A stretch of 64,000 bases of DNA from Kordiimonadaceae bacterium (GTDB lineage Bacteria; Pseudomonadota; Alphaproteobacteria; Sphingomonadales; Kordiimonadaceae), in contig JAEPQB010000001.1 in NCBI GenBank assembly GCA_017640725.1, positions 124,001-188,000 on the forward strand, written 5' to 3'. This document shows positions 1-9,051 of this stretch, in pieces. The number at the start of each line of letters is the position of its first letter. The stretch's first letter is position 1. The notes beneath the pieces were generated by a model, which had not been told where the DNA came from, did not search any database, and saw nothing but the letters and a program-made list of their open reading frames with translations. A program made the position numbers and the translations under genes.

Positions 1-475
1 AAGCGCACAATAGCCCCGCGTAAAAGATCAAAGAATTTTGTTTAAGCGCCTGCCCATAATAGCGTCTGAGTTCTAGTTCGTGAGATTTAAACAATCGTTC
101 AGAGCGCTGCTCAATCGCTTCAATGCCTGTCGCATGAAGAAGCAATTCATTTTCTATGGATTCTACTTCGATATCCGCATTGGAATTCACCCTCAGCAAA
201 GGAAAGAGAATAGAAACGGCCAGATACAAAGCGCCCAGCGCAATCAAAGCTGAATTGCCGTCCAGGAAAACGAATGCAATTGCCAGGCAAATGACAAAGA
301 CCACGACGCCCAACACCGGAACTGCGCGTACGGTTGTTCTATAAAAGCGGCGCTTTTCCTTGGCGAGCTCAAGCTGGCTCAGCAGCATTTTCTCTGGGTC
401 ATCCAAGCCTTGAACTTCAACGACTTTGTCGGCGGCAGTTTCTTCATCATTTCTGTGTTTTGTGAAGAGAGTCAT
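1..475 (-). CDS. Partial membrane protein, possibly with a TRADD-N-associated type membrane segment (C-terminus off window)
   Basis: An open frame runs from an ATG at 475 to the window edge without a stop, giving 158 residues of an incomplete protein. It shows a charged N-terminus (1-45), two hydrophobic segments (about 52-72 and 76-94), a charged helical stretch that could form a coiled coil, then RRYYGQALKQNSLIFYAGLL entering a third membrane segment. The YY-x-QAL-xQ-xxxF-xxG pattern resembles, from memory, the membrane domain associated with bacterial TRADD-N proteins. That match is tentative. It lies 43 bases downstream of the CPBP-type gene on the same strand, so the two may be co-transcribed. 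No strong ribosome binding site precedes the ATG. Confidence 0.6.
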   Translation of the reverse strand, partial: MTLFTKHRNDEETAADKVVEVQGLDDPEKMLLSQLELAKEKRRFYRTTVRAVPVLGVVVFVICLAIAFVFLDGNSALIALGALYLAVSILFPLLRVNSNADIEVESIENELLLHATGIEAIEQRSERLFKSHELELRRYYGQALKQNSLIFYAGLLCA

Positions 476-518
476 TAGCAAGTTGCCTGCAGTTAGTTAA
501 TGCCCAGCTTACACTCTA

Positions 519-968
519 TTAAGCGTACAACAAGTAATAGTTGTATAGCGAGTGCACGAGCAACGCCAATACGAAGGCTGTGCGCCTGTTACGTTTCAAC
601 CAAAAGTAATAGAGATAAGCTAAAACAGTACCTGCGAAGGCAATGAACAGAAGTGGAGCGTTCGGATCAAATACCAAATGTGAAACCGTAAATGCCAATG
701 CAGACAAACCCACGATCAAAAAGTAACTCAACCTGACTGTTCTCAAGAATCGAAAAACGGCAAATTGAAAAACGATCGTCTCCAACGTCGGTTGAAGAAT
801 CACAAACTGCAGCAAATCCAATATTTGAAATTCGGAACTGGCAGGAAGTTGGCCACCGGAAAACAGTTCTGCTGCCAGGATGAGGGCACATAGTGCCAAC
901 GCACCATGGATGACGGCATGATACGTTTGCGGCTTCGAAGCGGGTGGTTCAACATGATCGTTAGACAT
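519..968 (-). CDS. CPBP (CAAX-like) family intramembrane metalloprotease
   Basis: A 149-residue hydrophobic protein when started at MSNDHVEPP. Upstream in-frame starts at 1019 (ATG) and 1031 (TTG) are possible, but they add a non-hydrophobic leader. Three motifs typical of the CPBP/ABI family appear in order in membrane segments: a Glu in PTLETIVFQF (the usual EExxxR is reduced to a single Glu with an Arg nearby), FTVSH (FxxxH), and HSLYN (HxxxN). Members are membrane proteases or protease-like proteins used in prenyl-protein processing or bacteriocin self-immunity. The substrate here is unknown. The neighbouring partial membrane protein is the obvious candidate partner. Confidence 0.72.
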   Translation of the reverse strand: MSNDHVEPPASKPQTYHAVIHGALALCALILAAELFSGGQLPASSEFQILDLLQFVILQPTLETIVFQFAVFRFLRTVRLSYFLIVGLSALAFTVSHLVFDPNAPLLFIAFAGTVLAYLYYFWLKRNRRTAFVLALLVHSLYNYYLLYA

Positions 969-1203
969 TATGTGCTTATAGCTGCTGACAAAAATATGGG
1001 GCGCAATATTTGTTATCATAGCAGGCCTCAACGATAAGTGCAGTTATCGCTTGCTTGGTTACCGCGCTGTGCAAACGGCCAATTTCAATAGTGGTTTGTG
1101 TGCTGTTCTTACGGAATAAACCAAAGTCCGACTGTACATATTTTTGCTGACTCACCGCGTCGTTTTCGCCTAGTGATAGTGACATCAACGCACGGAGGGT
1201 CTT

Positions 1204-4089
1204 GTGGTCAGAAGTTTTGCATCCAATCGGTTTTCTTTCATCCCCAAAGTGACTGCAGCCGCGCTGTCCATTGCGGCTTTGGCATCTTGTAGTCAACCAG
1301 CAGATAACCAAACTCAGTCGTCGACGACGGAATTCGAAACGAAAGGCACGCTGGTTCCCTATTCGAGTTTTGAACTCGAAAATGGGCTTACAACCATCAT
1401 GCATATTGATCGCTCAGACCCTGTCGTGGCAGTTGCGCTAACGGCCCATGTTGGCTCTGCCCGGGAAAAAACCGGCCGCACGGGTTTCGCGCATTTGTTT
1501 GAGCATTTGCTGTTTCTCGAGTCAGAAAACCTGGGCAAAGGTGGTCTTGACCAGTTGAGTGCCCGTATTGGCGGCTCTGGCGCCAACGGCTCCACCAGCC
1601 GCGACCGCACCAATTACTTCCAGACCGTGCCAAAAGACGCGCTTGAAAAGATGCTGTGGGCAGAAGCTGACAAATTGGGTTGGTTTATCAATACGGTCAC
1701 AGAGCCGGTTCTCGCTAAAGAGAAGCAAGTCGTTAAGAACGAAAAACGCCAAGGGGTGGACAACCGTCCGTATGGCCATACCCAGTATGTGACCGACAAA
1801 GCCCTTTATCCGGAAGGTCACCCCTACAGCTGGCAGGTTATCGGGTCGCTCGCAGACCTTGATGCAGCAACGCTGGACGATGTGAAGCAATTCTTCCGTG
1901 ACTGGTATGTGCCTAACAATGTGATTTTGACCATTTCCGGTGACTTTGACCCGGAACAAGCTCGTGCTTGGGTTGAAAAATATTTTGGTGAAATTCCCCG
2001 TGGCTCAGAAATTAGCCGACAGGCTAAACAAGCTGGCGTTCTGACCAATGACGTTAATCTCTATTGGGAAGATAACTTTGCTCGATTGCCGGAACTGCGC
2101 TTCACATGGCCCACCGTGCCCGCGTACCACCCGGACACTTATGCGCTGGCGATGCTGCAGTCTTTGCTGACTGACGGCAAAGAAGCGCCCTTCAATAAAC
2201 TGTTGGTGGATGAGCTGAAACTAACAACCAACGTGTTTATGTTCCCATACGAATCCGAGCTTGCTGGTCAACTGACACTCGGCGTGCGCGCTGTGCCAGG
2301 CACCGATCTCGACGACGTTCAAACTGCGGTAGCGCAAGCCTTTGCAATGTTCGAAGCAGAAGGTGTGGACGAATCCGCCCTCAGTCGCATCAAAACAGAA
2401 GCAGAAGCAGGCTTCTACGCTGGTATTGAGAGTGTGCTCGGCAAGGGGTTCAATCTCGCAAACTATGCTATTTACACCGGCGATCCAGGATACATGGATG
2501 TGGACTTGGAGCGTATCAAAGCGGTCACATCATCAGATGTAATGCGAGTGTATGAACAGTACATCAAAGGCAAGCCCAGTATCGCGACAAGCTTCGTTCC
2601 AAAAGGAAACCCTGGGCTCGCCCTTGAAGGAGCGACGCTGGCAGAAGTTGTGGAGGAGCAAATCGTGCAGGGTGCGGAAGACGCCGTTGATCCCAGTGTA
2701 GTTGCCACTTACGAGAATACGCCATCATCGTTCGACCGAACTGTGGAGCCGCCCTATGGCCCGGCGCCGACGCTTCCAACCCCTACAATCTGGAGCCAAT
2801 CATTTGAAAATGGCCTTCAACTTGTGGGAACAGAAAGCAGCGAAACGCCTGTTGCCCGATTTAGCCTCGTCATTGAAGGCGGTCAGCTTTTGGATGATCC
2901 TGCAAATACCGGCGTTGCCAATTTTGTGACCGAGCTGATGGACAAAGGGACCCAGCAGCTCACAACAGCAGAGTTTGAGAACACCTTGAAAGCCCTTGGC
3001 GCTTCGATCTCAGTGGGCGCATCAGGCGAAGCCATCACAATTTCAGGCCAAACACTCTCGCGTAATTTTGGCGACGTGATGAGCCTAGTGACAGATATGG
3101 TGTTGGCGCCCCGCTGGGACGAAGACGAATTTGCCTTGGCGAAAATCCGCATTCAGGACCAGCTCGCGCAACAACAAGCCAATCCTAACGCGCTTGCAAC
3201 ACTGGCTTTCCAAAAGGCTGTTTACGGCGACGATCATATCCTGGGAACCAATATTTTAGGAACATCTGAAAGCATTGAAGGTGTGACCCTCGACGCTTTG
3301 AAGGCCTTCTTCAACGCAAACCTTGCGCCCAACAATGCCACACTATTGGTGGTGGGCGATGTGGATCAAAGCGTCGCCACCGCCGCCGTTGCACGACTGT
3401 CTTCTGGTTGGTCGGCCAAAGAAGTAGACCTGCCTTCTTTGGACGCACCCGCGGCACCGCAGCAATCTCAGGTCTATTTCTATAATGTTCCGGGTGCGAA
3501 ACAGTCTGTGTTCCGTTTTGGCTATCCATCAATGGCTATCGGTGACGCAGAGTTCTATCCGGCAACCGTTATGAATTACATCCTTGGTGGCGGGGGGTTT
3601 GCTTCTCGCCTGACCCAAGAATTGAGAGAGGGCAAAGGCTATACTTACGGAATTGGCTCCGGTTTTAATGGGCTTCGCAACTCGGGGTTCTTTAGTATTG
3701 GCTCAGGTGTGCGCTCCAACATAACATTTGAAGCTGCCGATTTGGTCAAGTCCATCATGGAAAATTACGCCAGTACATTTTCTGAGGCCGATCTTGGCGT
3801 GACCAAAAGTTTCCTCACCAAAAGCCCCACGCGGGCGTTTGAGACTTTGGGTGCCAAGCTGAATATGCTCTCGAACATTGCCATTAATGATTTACCGGCA
3901 GATTACGCCCAGCAACGCAGTGATTATGTTCGTGGTGTTTCACTGGCTGAAATTAGAGCGTTGGCAGAAAAACACATAAAGCCACAGGCAATGTATTATG
4001 TCGTGGTTGGTGACGCAGAAACACAGCTGGATCGCCTTTCTGGTCTTGGTTTTGGCGAGCCTGTGCTATTAAACCCTGACGAGAACTGA
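1204..4089 (+). CDS. M16 family zinc metalloprotease, lipoprotein
   Basis: A 961-residue protein starting at GTG, with a GGAGG ribosome binding site about five bases upstream. The N-terminus is a lipoprotein signal with lipobox LASC and Cys29 as the likely lipidated residue, so it should be anchored in the periplasm. The inverted zinc motif HLFEH (H97, E100, H101) is intact, and a downstream Glu in the VVKNEKRQ region is the likely third ligand. The length fits two fused M16 halves: an active N-terminal half and an inactive C-terminal half with the Arg/Tyr-containing KGYTYGIGSGF stretch. The family degrades peptides. Transcribed alone, divergent from the CPBP gene. Confidence 0.93.
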   Translation: MVRSFASNRFSFIPKVTAAALSIAALASCSQPADNQTQSSTTEFETKGTLVPYSSFELENGLTTIMHIDRSDPVVAVALTAHVGSAREKTGRTGFAHLFEHLLFLESENLGKGGLDQLSARIGGSGANGSTSRDRTNYFQTVPKDALEKMLWAEADKLGWFINTVTEPVLAKEKQVVKNEKRQGVDNRPYGHTQYVTDKALYPEGHPYSWQVIGSLADLDAATLDDVKQFFRDWYVPNNVILTISGDFDPEQARAWVEKYFGEIPRGSEISRQAKQAGVLTNDVNLYWEDNFARLPELRFTWPTVPAYHPDTYALAMLQSLLTDGKEAPFNKLLVDELKLTTNVFMFPYESELAGQLTLGVRAVPGTDLDDVQTAVAQAFAMFEAEGVDESALSRIKTEAEAGFYAGIESVLGKGFNLANYAIYTGDPGYMDVDLERIKAVTSSDVMRVYEQYIKGKPSIATSFVPKGNPGLALEGATLAEVVEEQIVQGAEDAVDPSVVATYENTPSSFDRTVEPPYGPAPTLPTPTIWSQSFENGLQLVGTESSETPVARFSLVIEGGQLLDDPANTGVANFVTELMDKGTQQLTTAEFENTLKALGASISVGASGEAITISGQTLSRNFGDVMSLVTDMVLAPRWDEDEFALAKIRIQDQLAQQQANPNALATLAFQKAVYGDDHILGTNILGTSESIEGVTLDALKAFFNANLAPNNATLLVVGDVDQSVATAAVARLSSGWSAKEVDLPSLDAPAAPQQSQVYFYNVPGAKQSVFRFGYPSMAIGDAEFYPATVMNYILGGGGFASRLTQELREGKGYTYGIGSGFNGLRNSGFFSIGSGVRSNITFEAADLVKSIMENYASTFSEADLGVTKSFLTKSPTRAFETLGAKLNMLSNIAINDLPADYAQQRSDYVRGVSLAEIRALAEKHIKPQAMYYVVVGDAETQLDRLSGLGFGEPVLLNPDEN

Positions 4090-4126
4090 TCCACCAGGGA
4101 CCAGTCCGGCACCGCCAGGGTTAACG

Positions 4127-4675
4127 GTGAAGAAGGTGAGCAGCAACAAGGTATCGCAGGGCGACGGGCTATCACGAGACGAACGTCGCAATCTCATCGG
4201 CCGCTTCCAGGTTTTGACACAACAAGAGGCGGCTGCATCAGACCTGTTCGTAACATGTAACCAGCTTTTTGAGCTTTGGAGATCTTTGCCAGGCAATCCA
4301 CCGCACTTTAGGCACTTCAAACCAGGTACAATTGCCCCCGCTTTAATTCCCAATTGCATTATGATGGACGTTATTGACGGTGGGCAGGACTATCGCTGGC
4401 GCATTTACGGCACGTCGCATGTCACACATTTTGGTGCGGACCTGACCGGCTGGACTGTCTCCGACGTCGAAAAAGCCAATCCCGCTTCGAAGGTGATCAG
4501 AGAAGTCTATGACATGATTATGGCCAACCATGCCCCTGTATTTTTTGTGCTCGACTATAGCAATCGAAATAAAGTCGTTAAGCGGGCGAGTGGCGCTATG
4601 CTACCGCTTGCAGATGATGCGGGCGAAATCGCCCGCATCGTTGGCATCATGGACTGGTTCAGTGCAGATGCCTAA
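4127..4675 (+). CDS. PAS-domain (PAS_5 type) protein
   Basis: A 182-residue soluble protein. The stretch from about 45 to 180 (FELWRSLPG, then FKPGTIAPALIPNC, YRWRIYGTSHV, GIMDWFS) matches the alphaproteobacterial PAS_5 architecture, a stand-alone sensor-like domain with no attached output domain. Two GTG starts are possible (4127 and 4136), neither with a strong ribosome binding site. I kept the longer one. It follows the M16 gene by 37 bases and ends opposite the S41 peptidase. The ligand is unknown. Confidence 0.75.
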   Translation: MKKVSSNKVSQGDGLSRDERRNLIGRFQVLTQQEAAASDLFVTCNQLFELWRSLPGNPPHFRHFKPGTIAPALIPNCIMMDVIDGGQDYRWRIYGTSHVTHFGADLTGWTVSDVEKANPASKVIREVYDMIMANHAPVFFVLDYSNRNKVVKRASGAMLPLADDAGEIARIVGIMDWFSADA

Positions 4676-4690
4676 ACCCCGAACTGGCTT

Positions 4691-4726
4691 TTGGTGCAGC
4701 CAGAATCATGTGCTTCTGGCCACCAA
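4691..4726. repeat. Inverted repeat between convergent genes
   Basis: TTGGTG-CA-GCCAGAA, an 8-base loop, then TTCTGGC-CACCAA forms a 13-pair stem with a two-base bulge. It sits between the ends of the PAS gene and the S41 peptidase gene. No U-tract follows on either strand, so it is at best a non-canonical bidirectional terminator or an mRNA 3'-end stabiliser. Confidence 0.45.
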
Positions 4727-4730
4727 ACAA

Positions 4731-5720
4731 TTAAGTTGATCGGCTGATAAGTTCGAGCGCGGCGTCGAGAGCTTCGTCGGCGGGCACCTCCACATGAGGC
4801 ATCACACCTGTTGCTTCCCATGCCTTACCCGTTTTTGGGTCAATGGTTTGAGAAATTGGCAGAAACAGCATTAGGCCCTCCCCCACATCGACAAACGCGC
4901 CGGCATTGCCTGCCCCAGCAGTTTTCTCACCAACAAGTGTTGCACGGCCACTGTTTCGCAAGGCAAAGGCGACGGCTTCTGCGCCAGAGGCCGAACGCTT
5001 ATTGGTCAAAACATATAGGTTCTTGTCCGCAAAAACTTTGCTATGCGGCGTTTCGACCGTCCAAAGCTCCTGGGGCCGGTCAAATCGGCGCGAATAGCGC
5101 GAGGAGAGATGCGTTGGTTCCGCATAGAACTGGCTCAGAAAATAGGCAACTCCGGGAACAGAGCCACCTGGCACACCGCGCAAGTCAAGAACGATATTGT
5201 CCGCTGACGCTACTGCATCCAATGCGTCAGCAAACAAATCGGGGTTGCGGTAGATGGCGCTATCAAAGTCGATAAGCCCCGTGCGCTCGTTGAGCATTTC
5301 AGCACGCACTTTGCTTGTGCCCAAGGGCTGGTATGCCTGTCCGCGGGCAACTCGGCGCATGGTTGGTGTGCGACGCCCACCAGCACGTGACATTCGCTGC
5401 TCCACAGCTTCAGCAGTTGCAATTCGCAAATGCAAATCGTTGCTTGCTTCTTTCATAACTGCATTCATCTCTTCAAGGAAACTGGCCTCATCCAAGTCAG
5501 CAAAGCCGGGTGAATTCGCAAACTTGGATAGTGCTGAGTTTAGCTCATTGGCTGTGTCTTCGATGGGGTATTGCGCTTGAATGTTTTCAATTACATTTTC
5601 CACGATTTCTAGGTTTTTGCCTGTGTCATCCTGGGCATTGAGGGCAAAGCTGTTCGCCAGAAATAAGCCGGTCGTTATGACGGCGGACTTGAGCAAATGA
5701 GAGAGTTTAATTTTCATCAT
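4731..5720 (-). CDS. S41 family (IRBP/C-terminal processing-like) peptidase, exported
   Basis: Read from the MMKIKLSHLL start at 5720, which has an AAGGA ribosome binding site and begins with a good signal peptide (cleavage near LNAQ). The longer in-frame extension overlaps the MarR gene and is unlikely. The 329-residue protein has an N-terminal helical domain like the retinol-binding-protein N-domain, then the S41 core NIVLDLRGVPGG, and SASGAEAVAFALRN containing the presumed catalytic Ser near residue 245. Secreted proteins of this family cleave hydrophobic C-termini or act as peptide binders. It overlaps the upstream MarR gene by 14 bases, so the two are translationally coupled. Confidence 0.85.
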   Translation of the reverse strand: MMKIKLSHLLKSAVITTGLFLANSFALNAQDDTGKNLEIVENVIENIQAQYPIEDTANELNSALSKFANSPGFADLDEASFLEEMNAVMKEASNDLHLRIATAEAVEQRMSRAGGRRTPTMRRVARGQAYQPLGTSKVRAEMLNERTGLIDFDSAIYRNPDLFADALDAVASADNIVLDLRGVPGGSVPGVAYFLSQFYAEPTHLSSRYSRRFDRPQELWTVETPHSKVFADKNLYVLTNKRSASGAEAVAFALRNSGRATLVGEKTAGAGNAGAFVDVGEGLMLFLPISQTIDPKTGKAWEATGVMPHVEVPADEALDAALELISRST

Positions 5721-6207
5721 TGTTTTCCTTTTCACTGTCGATTTTTTCGCGAACTCGCGTCTGCCAGTCACGACTATTGAGGGCCTGCACAAAGGTCTGA
5801 AGCGCCGCCGTTAGGTCATGCCCAGTTTCGTTCTTGATATCGTCAAGGACGTCCTGGATTGCAGCACCCAGGACTTCGACGGTTGGAACTAGCTGCTCTC
5901 CAAAGTCGGTTAGTTGATAGATTGTTGAACGGCCGTCTTTTGGATCTGGCCAAGAGTGTACCGCGCCTTCAGCCTGCATCGACTTCAATAGCTTTTGCGC
6001 GTGAACGTGGCTTACGTTTAGCTTTTTGGCGGCCTGCGTCACGTTTAGCGTGGCACCGCCTTTCATGTGCCCCAGCAGTCCTCCCCACGTGGGCTGAAGT
6101 TTGGGGTGCAGCTCCTGGCACAAATGGTGACCCGCTTCCATCAATTGGATTGATAAATTGCGCATATGGCGCGCGACAAATACACGTTCCTGCATGTTTT
6201 TACCCAT
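5707..6207 (-). CDS. MarR-type winged-helix transcriptional regulator
   Basis: A 166-residue protein with an N-terminal dimerisation helix, then a winged helix-turn-helix (LNVTQAAKKLNVSHVHAQKL, wing near DPKDGRSTIYQLT) and a long C-terminal helix. This order is typical of MarR proteins. The gene reads into the S41 peptidase gene, and a palindrome lies immediately upstream (see the site at 6219). Self-regulated control of the peptidase is a reasonable inference, while the effector is unknown. Confidence 0.85.
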   Translation of the reverse strand: MGKNMQERVFVARHMRNLSIQLMEAGHHLCQELHPKLQPTWGGLLGHMKGGATLNVTQAAKKLNVSHVHAQKLLKSMQAEGAVHSWPDPKDGRSTIYQLTDFGEQLVPTVEVLGAAIQDVLDDIKNETGHDLTAALQTFVQALNSRDWQTRVREKIDSEKENNDEN

Positions 6208-6218
6208 AAATGTATCCT

Positions 6219-6234
6219 GTTACGTAACTAATTA
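6219..6234. promoter_or_regulatory. Candidate MarR operator
   Basis: GTTACGTAAC is a perfect 10-base palindrome beginning 12 bases upstream of the MarR start codon. The palindrome TAATTA follows it directly. The position and symmetry fit an autoregulatory site, but no second copy was found to confirm a consensus. Confidence 0.5.
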
Positions 6235-6290
6235 CATTTATATCCAGAATGATCAATTCGCCTCGTCGCAATCAGGGAACCTTCAAACGC

Positions 6291-6316
6291 AAAAAGGCGG
6301 GCTTGGGGTGCCCGCC
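6291..6316 (-). terminator. Rho-independent terminator of scoAB
   Basis: On the minus strand GGCGGGC, a 7-base loop and GCCCGCC are followed by TTTTT. It lies about 30 bases beyond the scoB stop codon. Confidence 0.88.
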
Positions 6317-6344
6317 TGTCCATTTCTTTAGAATTGTTAGCCGT

Positions 6345-6986
6345 TTAGCTGAGCAGAGAAGCTTCCGTTGCGGATTCGACATCATCCATGGTTACCCCAG
6401 GCGCAAGTTCGATTACTTTGAGGCCGCCCTCGGTCACGTCAAATACACCCAAATTGGTAATGATGCGGTCAACAACACCCGTGCCTGTTAATGGCAATGA
6501 GCATTCCTTCAGCAACTTGGATGCACCAGCTTTGTTGGTGTGATCCATTATCACAACAACCCGCTTAACGCCCGCCACCAAATCCATGGCGCCGCCCATG
6601 CCTTTAACCATCTTGCCTGGGATCATCCAGTTGGCGAGGTCACCATTTTCCGCCACCTCCATTGCGCCAAGAATACTGAGGTCAATATGGCCACCACGGA
6701 TCATGGCGAAACTGTCGGAAGAAGAAAAATACGAACTGGTGTCGAGCTCAGTAATGGTCTGCTTACCAGCGTTAATCAGGTCAGGGTCGACTTCATCCTC
6801 ATAAGGAAACGGTCCCATGCCCAGCATGCCGTTTTCACTTTGCAGCGTGACTGTCATCCCGTCGGGAATGTAGTTGGCCACCAGTGTTGGAATACCAATG
6901 CCAAGGTTCACGTAAAATCCGTCCTGCAGTTCTTGGGCAGCACGTGCCGCCATATCGTTTCGGCTCCAGCCTTTCACTTCAGACAT
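6345..6986 (-). CDS. scoB: 3-oxoacid CoA-transferase subunit B
   Basis: A 213-residue beta subunit of succinyl-CoA:acetoacetate CoA-transferase, which moves CoA to acetoacetate for ketone-body or short-chain acid use. The family motif SENG contains the catalytic glutamate (E51 here). [10 protein letters not shown] and GMGGAMDLV are the expected glycine-rich segments. The start codon overlaps the scoA stop in the TGATG arrangement, so the two subunits are translationally coupled. Substrate preference cannot be settled from sequence. An atoDA-type acyl transferase is the alternative. Confidence 0.93.
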   Translation of the reverse strand: MSEVKGWSRNDMAARAAQELQDGFYVNLGIGIPTLVANYIPDGMTVTLQSENGMLGMGPFPYEDEVDPDLINAGKQTITELDTSSYFSSSDSFAMIRGGHIDLSILGAMEVAENGDLANWMIPGKMVKGMGGAMDLVAGVKRVVVIMDHTNKAGASKLLKECSLPLTGTGVVDRIITNLGVFDVTEGGLKVIELAPGVTMDDVESATEASLLS

Positions 6987-7690
6987 CAGCTGTCCTCCCG
7001 ACTGCGGGTTGTGCGCTGCTCAATGCGCTTTTCGTGACTACCTTTGATCAGGCGCTGAACGTATATGCCCGGTGTGTGGATATGGTCCGGGTCCAGTGCA
7101 CCTGCTTCCACAATCTCTTCCACTTCAACAACGGTGACCTTGCCTGCCGTTGCCATCATCGGGTTAAAATTTCGCGCGGTTTTGCGGTAAACCAGATTGC
7201 CTTCCGTATCGGCCTTCCAGGCTTTTACAATGGAAACGTCAGCCACAAGGCCCGATTCCATAATGTAAGTTTCGCCGTCAAATTCGCGGTGGTCTTTGCC
7301 TTCCGCAATCAAAGTGCCCACGCCAGTTTTAGTATAGAAGCCTGGGATCCCGGCACCGCCAGCGCGAATACGCTCTGCCAGTGTGCCTTGTGGATTAAAC
7401 TCAAGCTCGAGCTCGCCGTCCAGATACTGGCGCTCAAATTCTTTGTTTTCGCCAACATAGGAACTGATCATCTTTGTGATCTGCCTGGCATCCAGAAGAA
7501 TACCCAAGCCAAACCCGTCCACACCGCAATTGTTGGAAATAACAGTGATGTCCTTCACACCTGAAGCATGCGTCGCCGCGATCAGGTTTTCCGGAATGCC
7601 GCACAGGCCAAAACCGCCGGCCATCATAGTCATACCATCAAACAGCAAGCCTTCCATCGCGCTCGCCGCATCGGGATAAATCTTGTTCAT
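6986..7690 (-). CDS. scoA: 3-oxoacid CoA-transferase subunit A
   Basis: A 234-residue alpha subunit. The N-terminal [13 protein letters not shown] and the [22 protein letters not shown] segments are typical of the SCOT/AtoD alpha chain. An AAGGG ribosome binding site precedes the ATG. It leads a two-gene operon with scoB. The 252-base upstream gap holds only a weak inverted repeat (AATTCC-gct-GGAATT, 7758-7772) that could be an operator. Confidence 0.93.
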   Translation of the reverse strand: MNKIYPDAASAMEGLLFDGMTMMAGGFGLCGIPENLIAATHASGVKDITVISNNCGVDGFGLGILLDARQITKMISSYVGENKEFERQYLDGELELEFNPQGTLAERIRAGGAGIPGFYTKTGVGTLIAEGKDHREFDGETYIMESGLVADVSIVKAWKADTEGNLVYRKTARNFNPMMATAGKVTVVEVEEIVEAGALDPDHIHTPGIYVQRLIKGSHEKRIEQRTTRSREDS

Positions 7691-7942
7691 TGTATCTACC
7701 CTTGAAGAACCCTTTTGTGATCTAAAGGGCTACTATTCAAACTACATGAAGTGACTGAATTCCGCTGGAATTGCAACTCACATTGCTATGGAAGCTGCCA
7801 TCAATCGCTCCTTGCCTAACGCAATATAGTTTCATCTGCAACTAGTTGCTGAGTTATGGAGCCAACTTACCTGCCTTGAACCGGCCATAAATCATGCTTA
7901 TGTATAGGGAAATATAAAAAAGACAGCGACTAGGAGTTCATT

Positions 7943-8209
7943 ATGATGCGCTTAATTTGCCGGATTATCGGTGGTGCGCTTTGCTTCTTCGGCATACTTG
8001 GCATGCTGACGCCCATTCCGTTTGGCCTGATTTTGTTCATCATCGGACTACTTTTCCTGATCCCGTCAACACCATCAGCGGCAAATGCAGTCCGTTGGGC
8101 ACGTCGCAAGATTCGTGTGTTTGACCGGGTGATGAGTGCAGCCACCAACAGGATGCCTTACCCCTATCGTCGCGTTTTGCGGGAAACTGAAATTCGCCCT
8201 GACTGGTAA
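7943..8209 (+). CDS. Small two-helix membrane protein, paralogue of the one at 20653
   Basis: An 88-residue protein with two tight hydrophobic helices (about 8-22 and 26-42) joined by PIPFGLIL, followed by a basic tail (RWARRKIR) and a C-terminal MPYPYRRVLRET motif. The start is supported by AGGAG about eight bases upstream. It aligns with the protein at 20653-20958 through PIPFGLIL/PLPTGLIL, RWxxR and MPxxxRRxLxxT. I do not recognise a named family, and the function is unknown. Confidence 0.75.
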   Translation: MMRLICRIIGGALCFFGILGMLTPIPFGLILFIIGLLFLIPSTPSAANAVRWARRKIRVFDRVMSAATNRMPYPYRRVLRETEIRPDW

Positions 8210-8220
8210 ATGGCTCGTGG

Positions 8221-8910
8221 TCAGCTGTAGTGGCCTCTGACCTGATTTTCCCAGGACCTTAACAAACGGCCTCCGCCCCCGTTAAACTTATCACCGGATC
8301 GTTTGAATTCATTAATGCGGTCCACGCGAAAGTGCCTGAAATCGTTACGTAGTTCGCACCAGGCGGCCAGAAGCGTGCTTTCCGCAAAGAAACACACGGC
8401 AACCGGCCAAATTGTTCTTTCTGTCACGTGGCCCTTGAGGTCTTGATAGGCAATATCAAGTTTCTGTTCATCGCGAATACAGTCACGCACGTGGGAGAGG
8501 TCGACCGAGCCAAAGCCCGCGCCGTAGGTGGGCGGCGCAAACAGCGCAACGCGGTCCATGCGCGATTGCATATCTGGCGGCACCACGGATTTCACTTTCG
8601 CTACAACCCGTTCCGCAGCCTTTACCAGTGCCTCATCTCCCTTTTGCTCCGCTAATCGAGCCCCCAAAACCACGGCCTCTAATTCTTCCAGCGTGAACAT
8701 CAGGGGCGGCATGTGAAAACCGGGTCGCAATACATACCCAATACCTGCTTCCCCTTCGATTGGCACCCCCTGCCCTTGAAGGCCAGCAACATCCCTGTAG
8801 ATTGTCCGCTCGGAAACGCCGAGTTCTTCCGATAGCTCTGCGGCAGTGACTGCCCGGTCGCTGGCACGCATCGTCTCAATAATTTCAAAAAGTCGGTCAG
8901 CTTTACGCAT
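8221..8910 (-). CDS. YafY-type HTH/WYL-domain transcriptional regulator
   Basis: A 229-residue protein with an N-terminal winged helix (AELSEELGVSERTIYRDVAGL, about 23-43) and a C-terminal WYL domain (residues about 130-210). The WYL core is represented by KLDIAYQD, RTIWPVAV and LLAAWCELRNDFRHFRVDRI. Such proteins bind small ligands and often sit opposite a VOC or DinB gene that they repress. The divergent VOC gene starts 141 bases away, with a perfect inverted repeat between the two. Confidence 0.9.
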   Translation of the reverse strand: MRKADRLFEIIETMRASDRAVTAAELSEELGVSERTIYRDVAGLQGQGVPIEGEAGIGYVLRPGFHMPPLMFTLEELEAVVLGARLAEQKGDEALVKAAERVVAKVKSVVPPDMQSRMDRVALFAPPTYGAGFGSVDLSHVRDCIRDEQKLDIAYQDLKGHVTERTIWPVAVCFFAESTLLAAWCELRNDFRHFRVDRINEFKRSGDKFNGGGGRLLRSWENQVRGHYS

Positions 8911-8950
8911 GTCGGTCTCCGATTTCGAGAAATTGGATCATACCCTATCA

Positions 8951-8973
8951 CTCCTGACATATCCTGTCAGGAG
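8951..8973. promoter_or_regulatory. Operator of the divergent WYL regulator / VOC gene pair
   Basis: CTCCTGACA-tatcc-TGTCAGGAG is a perfect 9-base inverted repeat with a 5-base spacer in the divergent promoter region. A further TGTCA half-site pair (GTGTCAGTAATATGTCA) follows. The TGACA-N5-TGTCA form matches what is usually found beside YafY-type regulators. Confidence 0.75.
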
Positions 8974-9051
8974 GGTGTCAGTAATATGTCATCAGTCCCG
9001 AGCACGACAGGGATAAAACCAGAACAGAGTAATCACCACGAGGAACTAAGC

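Noticed and set aside
7758-7772. AATTCC-gct-GGAATT upstream of scoA as an operator
   Set aside because: The arms are only six bases and there is no adjacent regulator gene or second copy, so it was mentioned with scoA but not listed as a site.
8986-9051. Longer N-terminus of the VOC protein
   Set aside because: It has no family similarity, and the internal ATG has a proper ribosome binding site.
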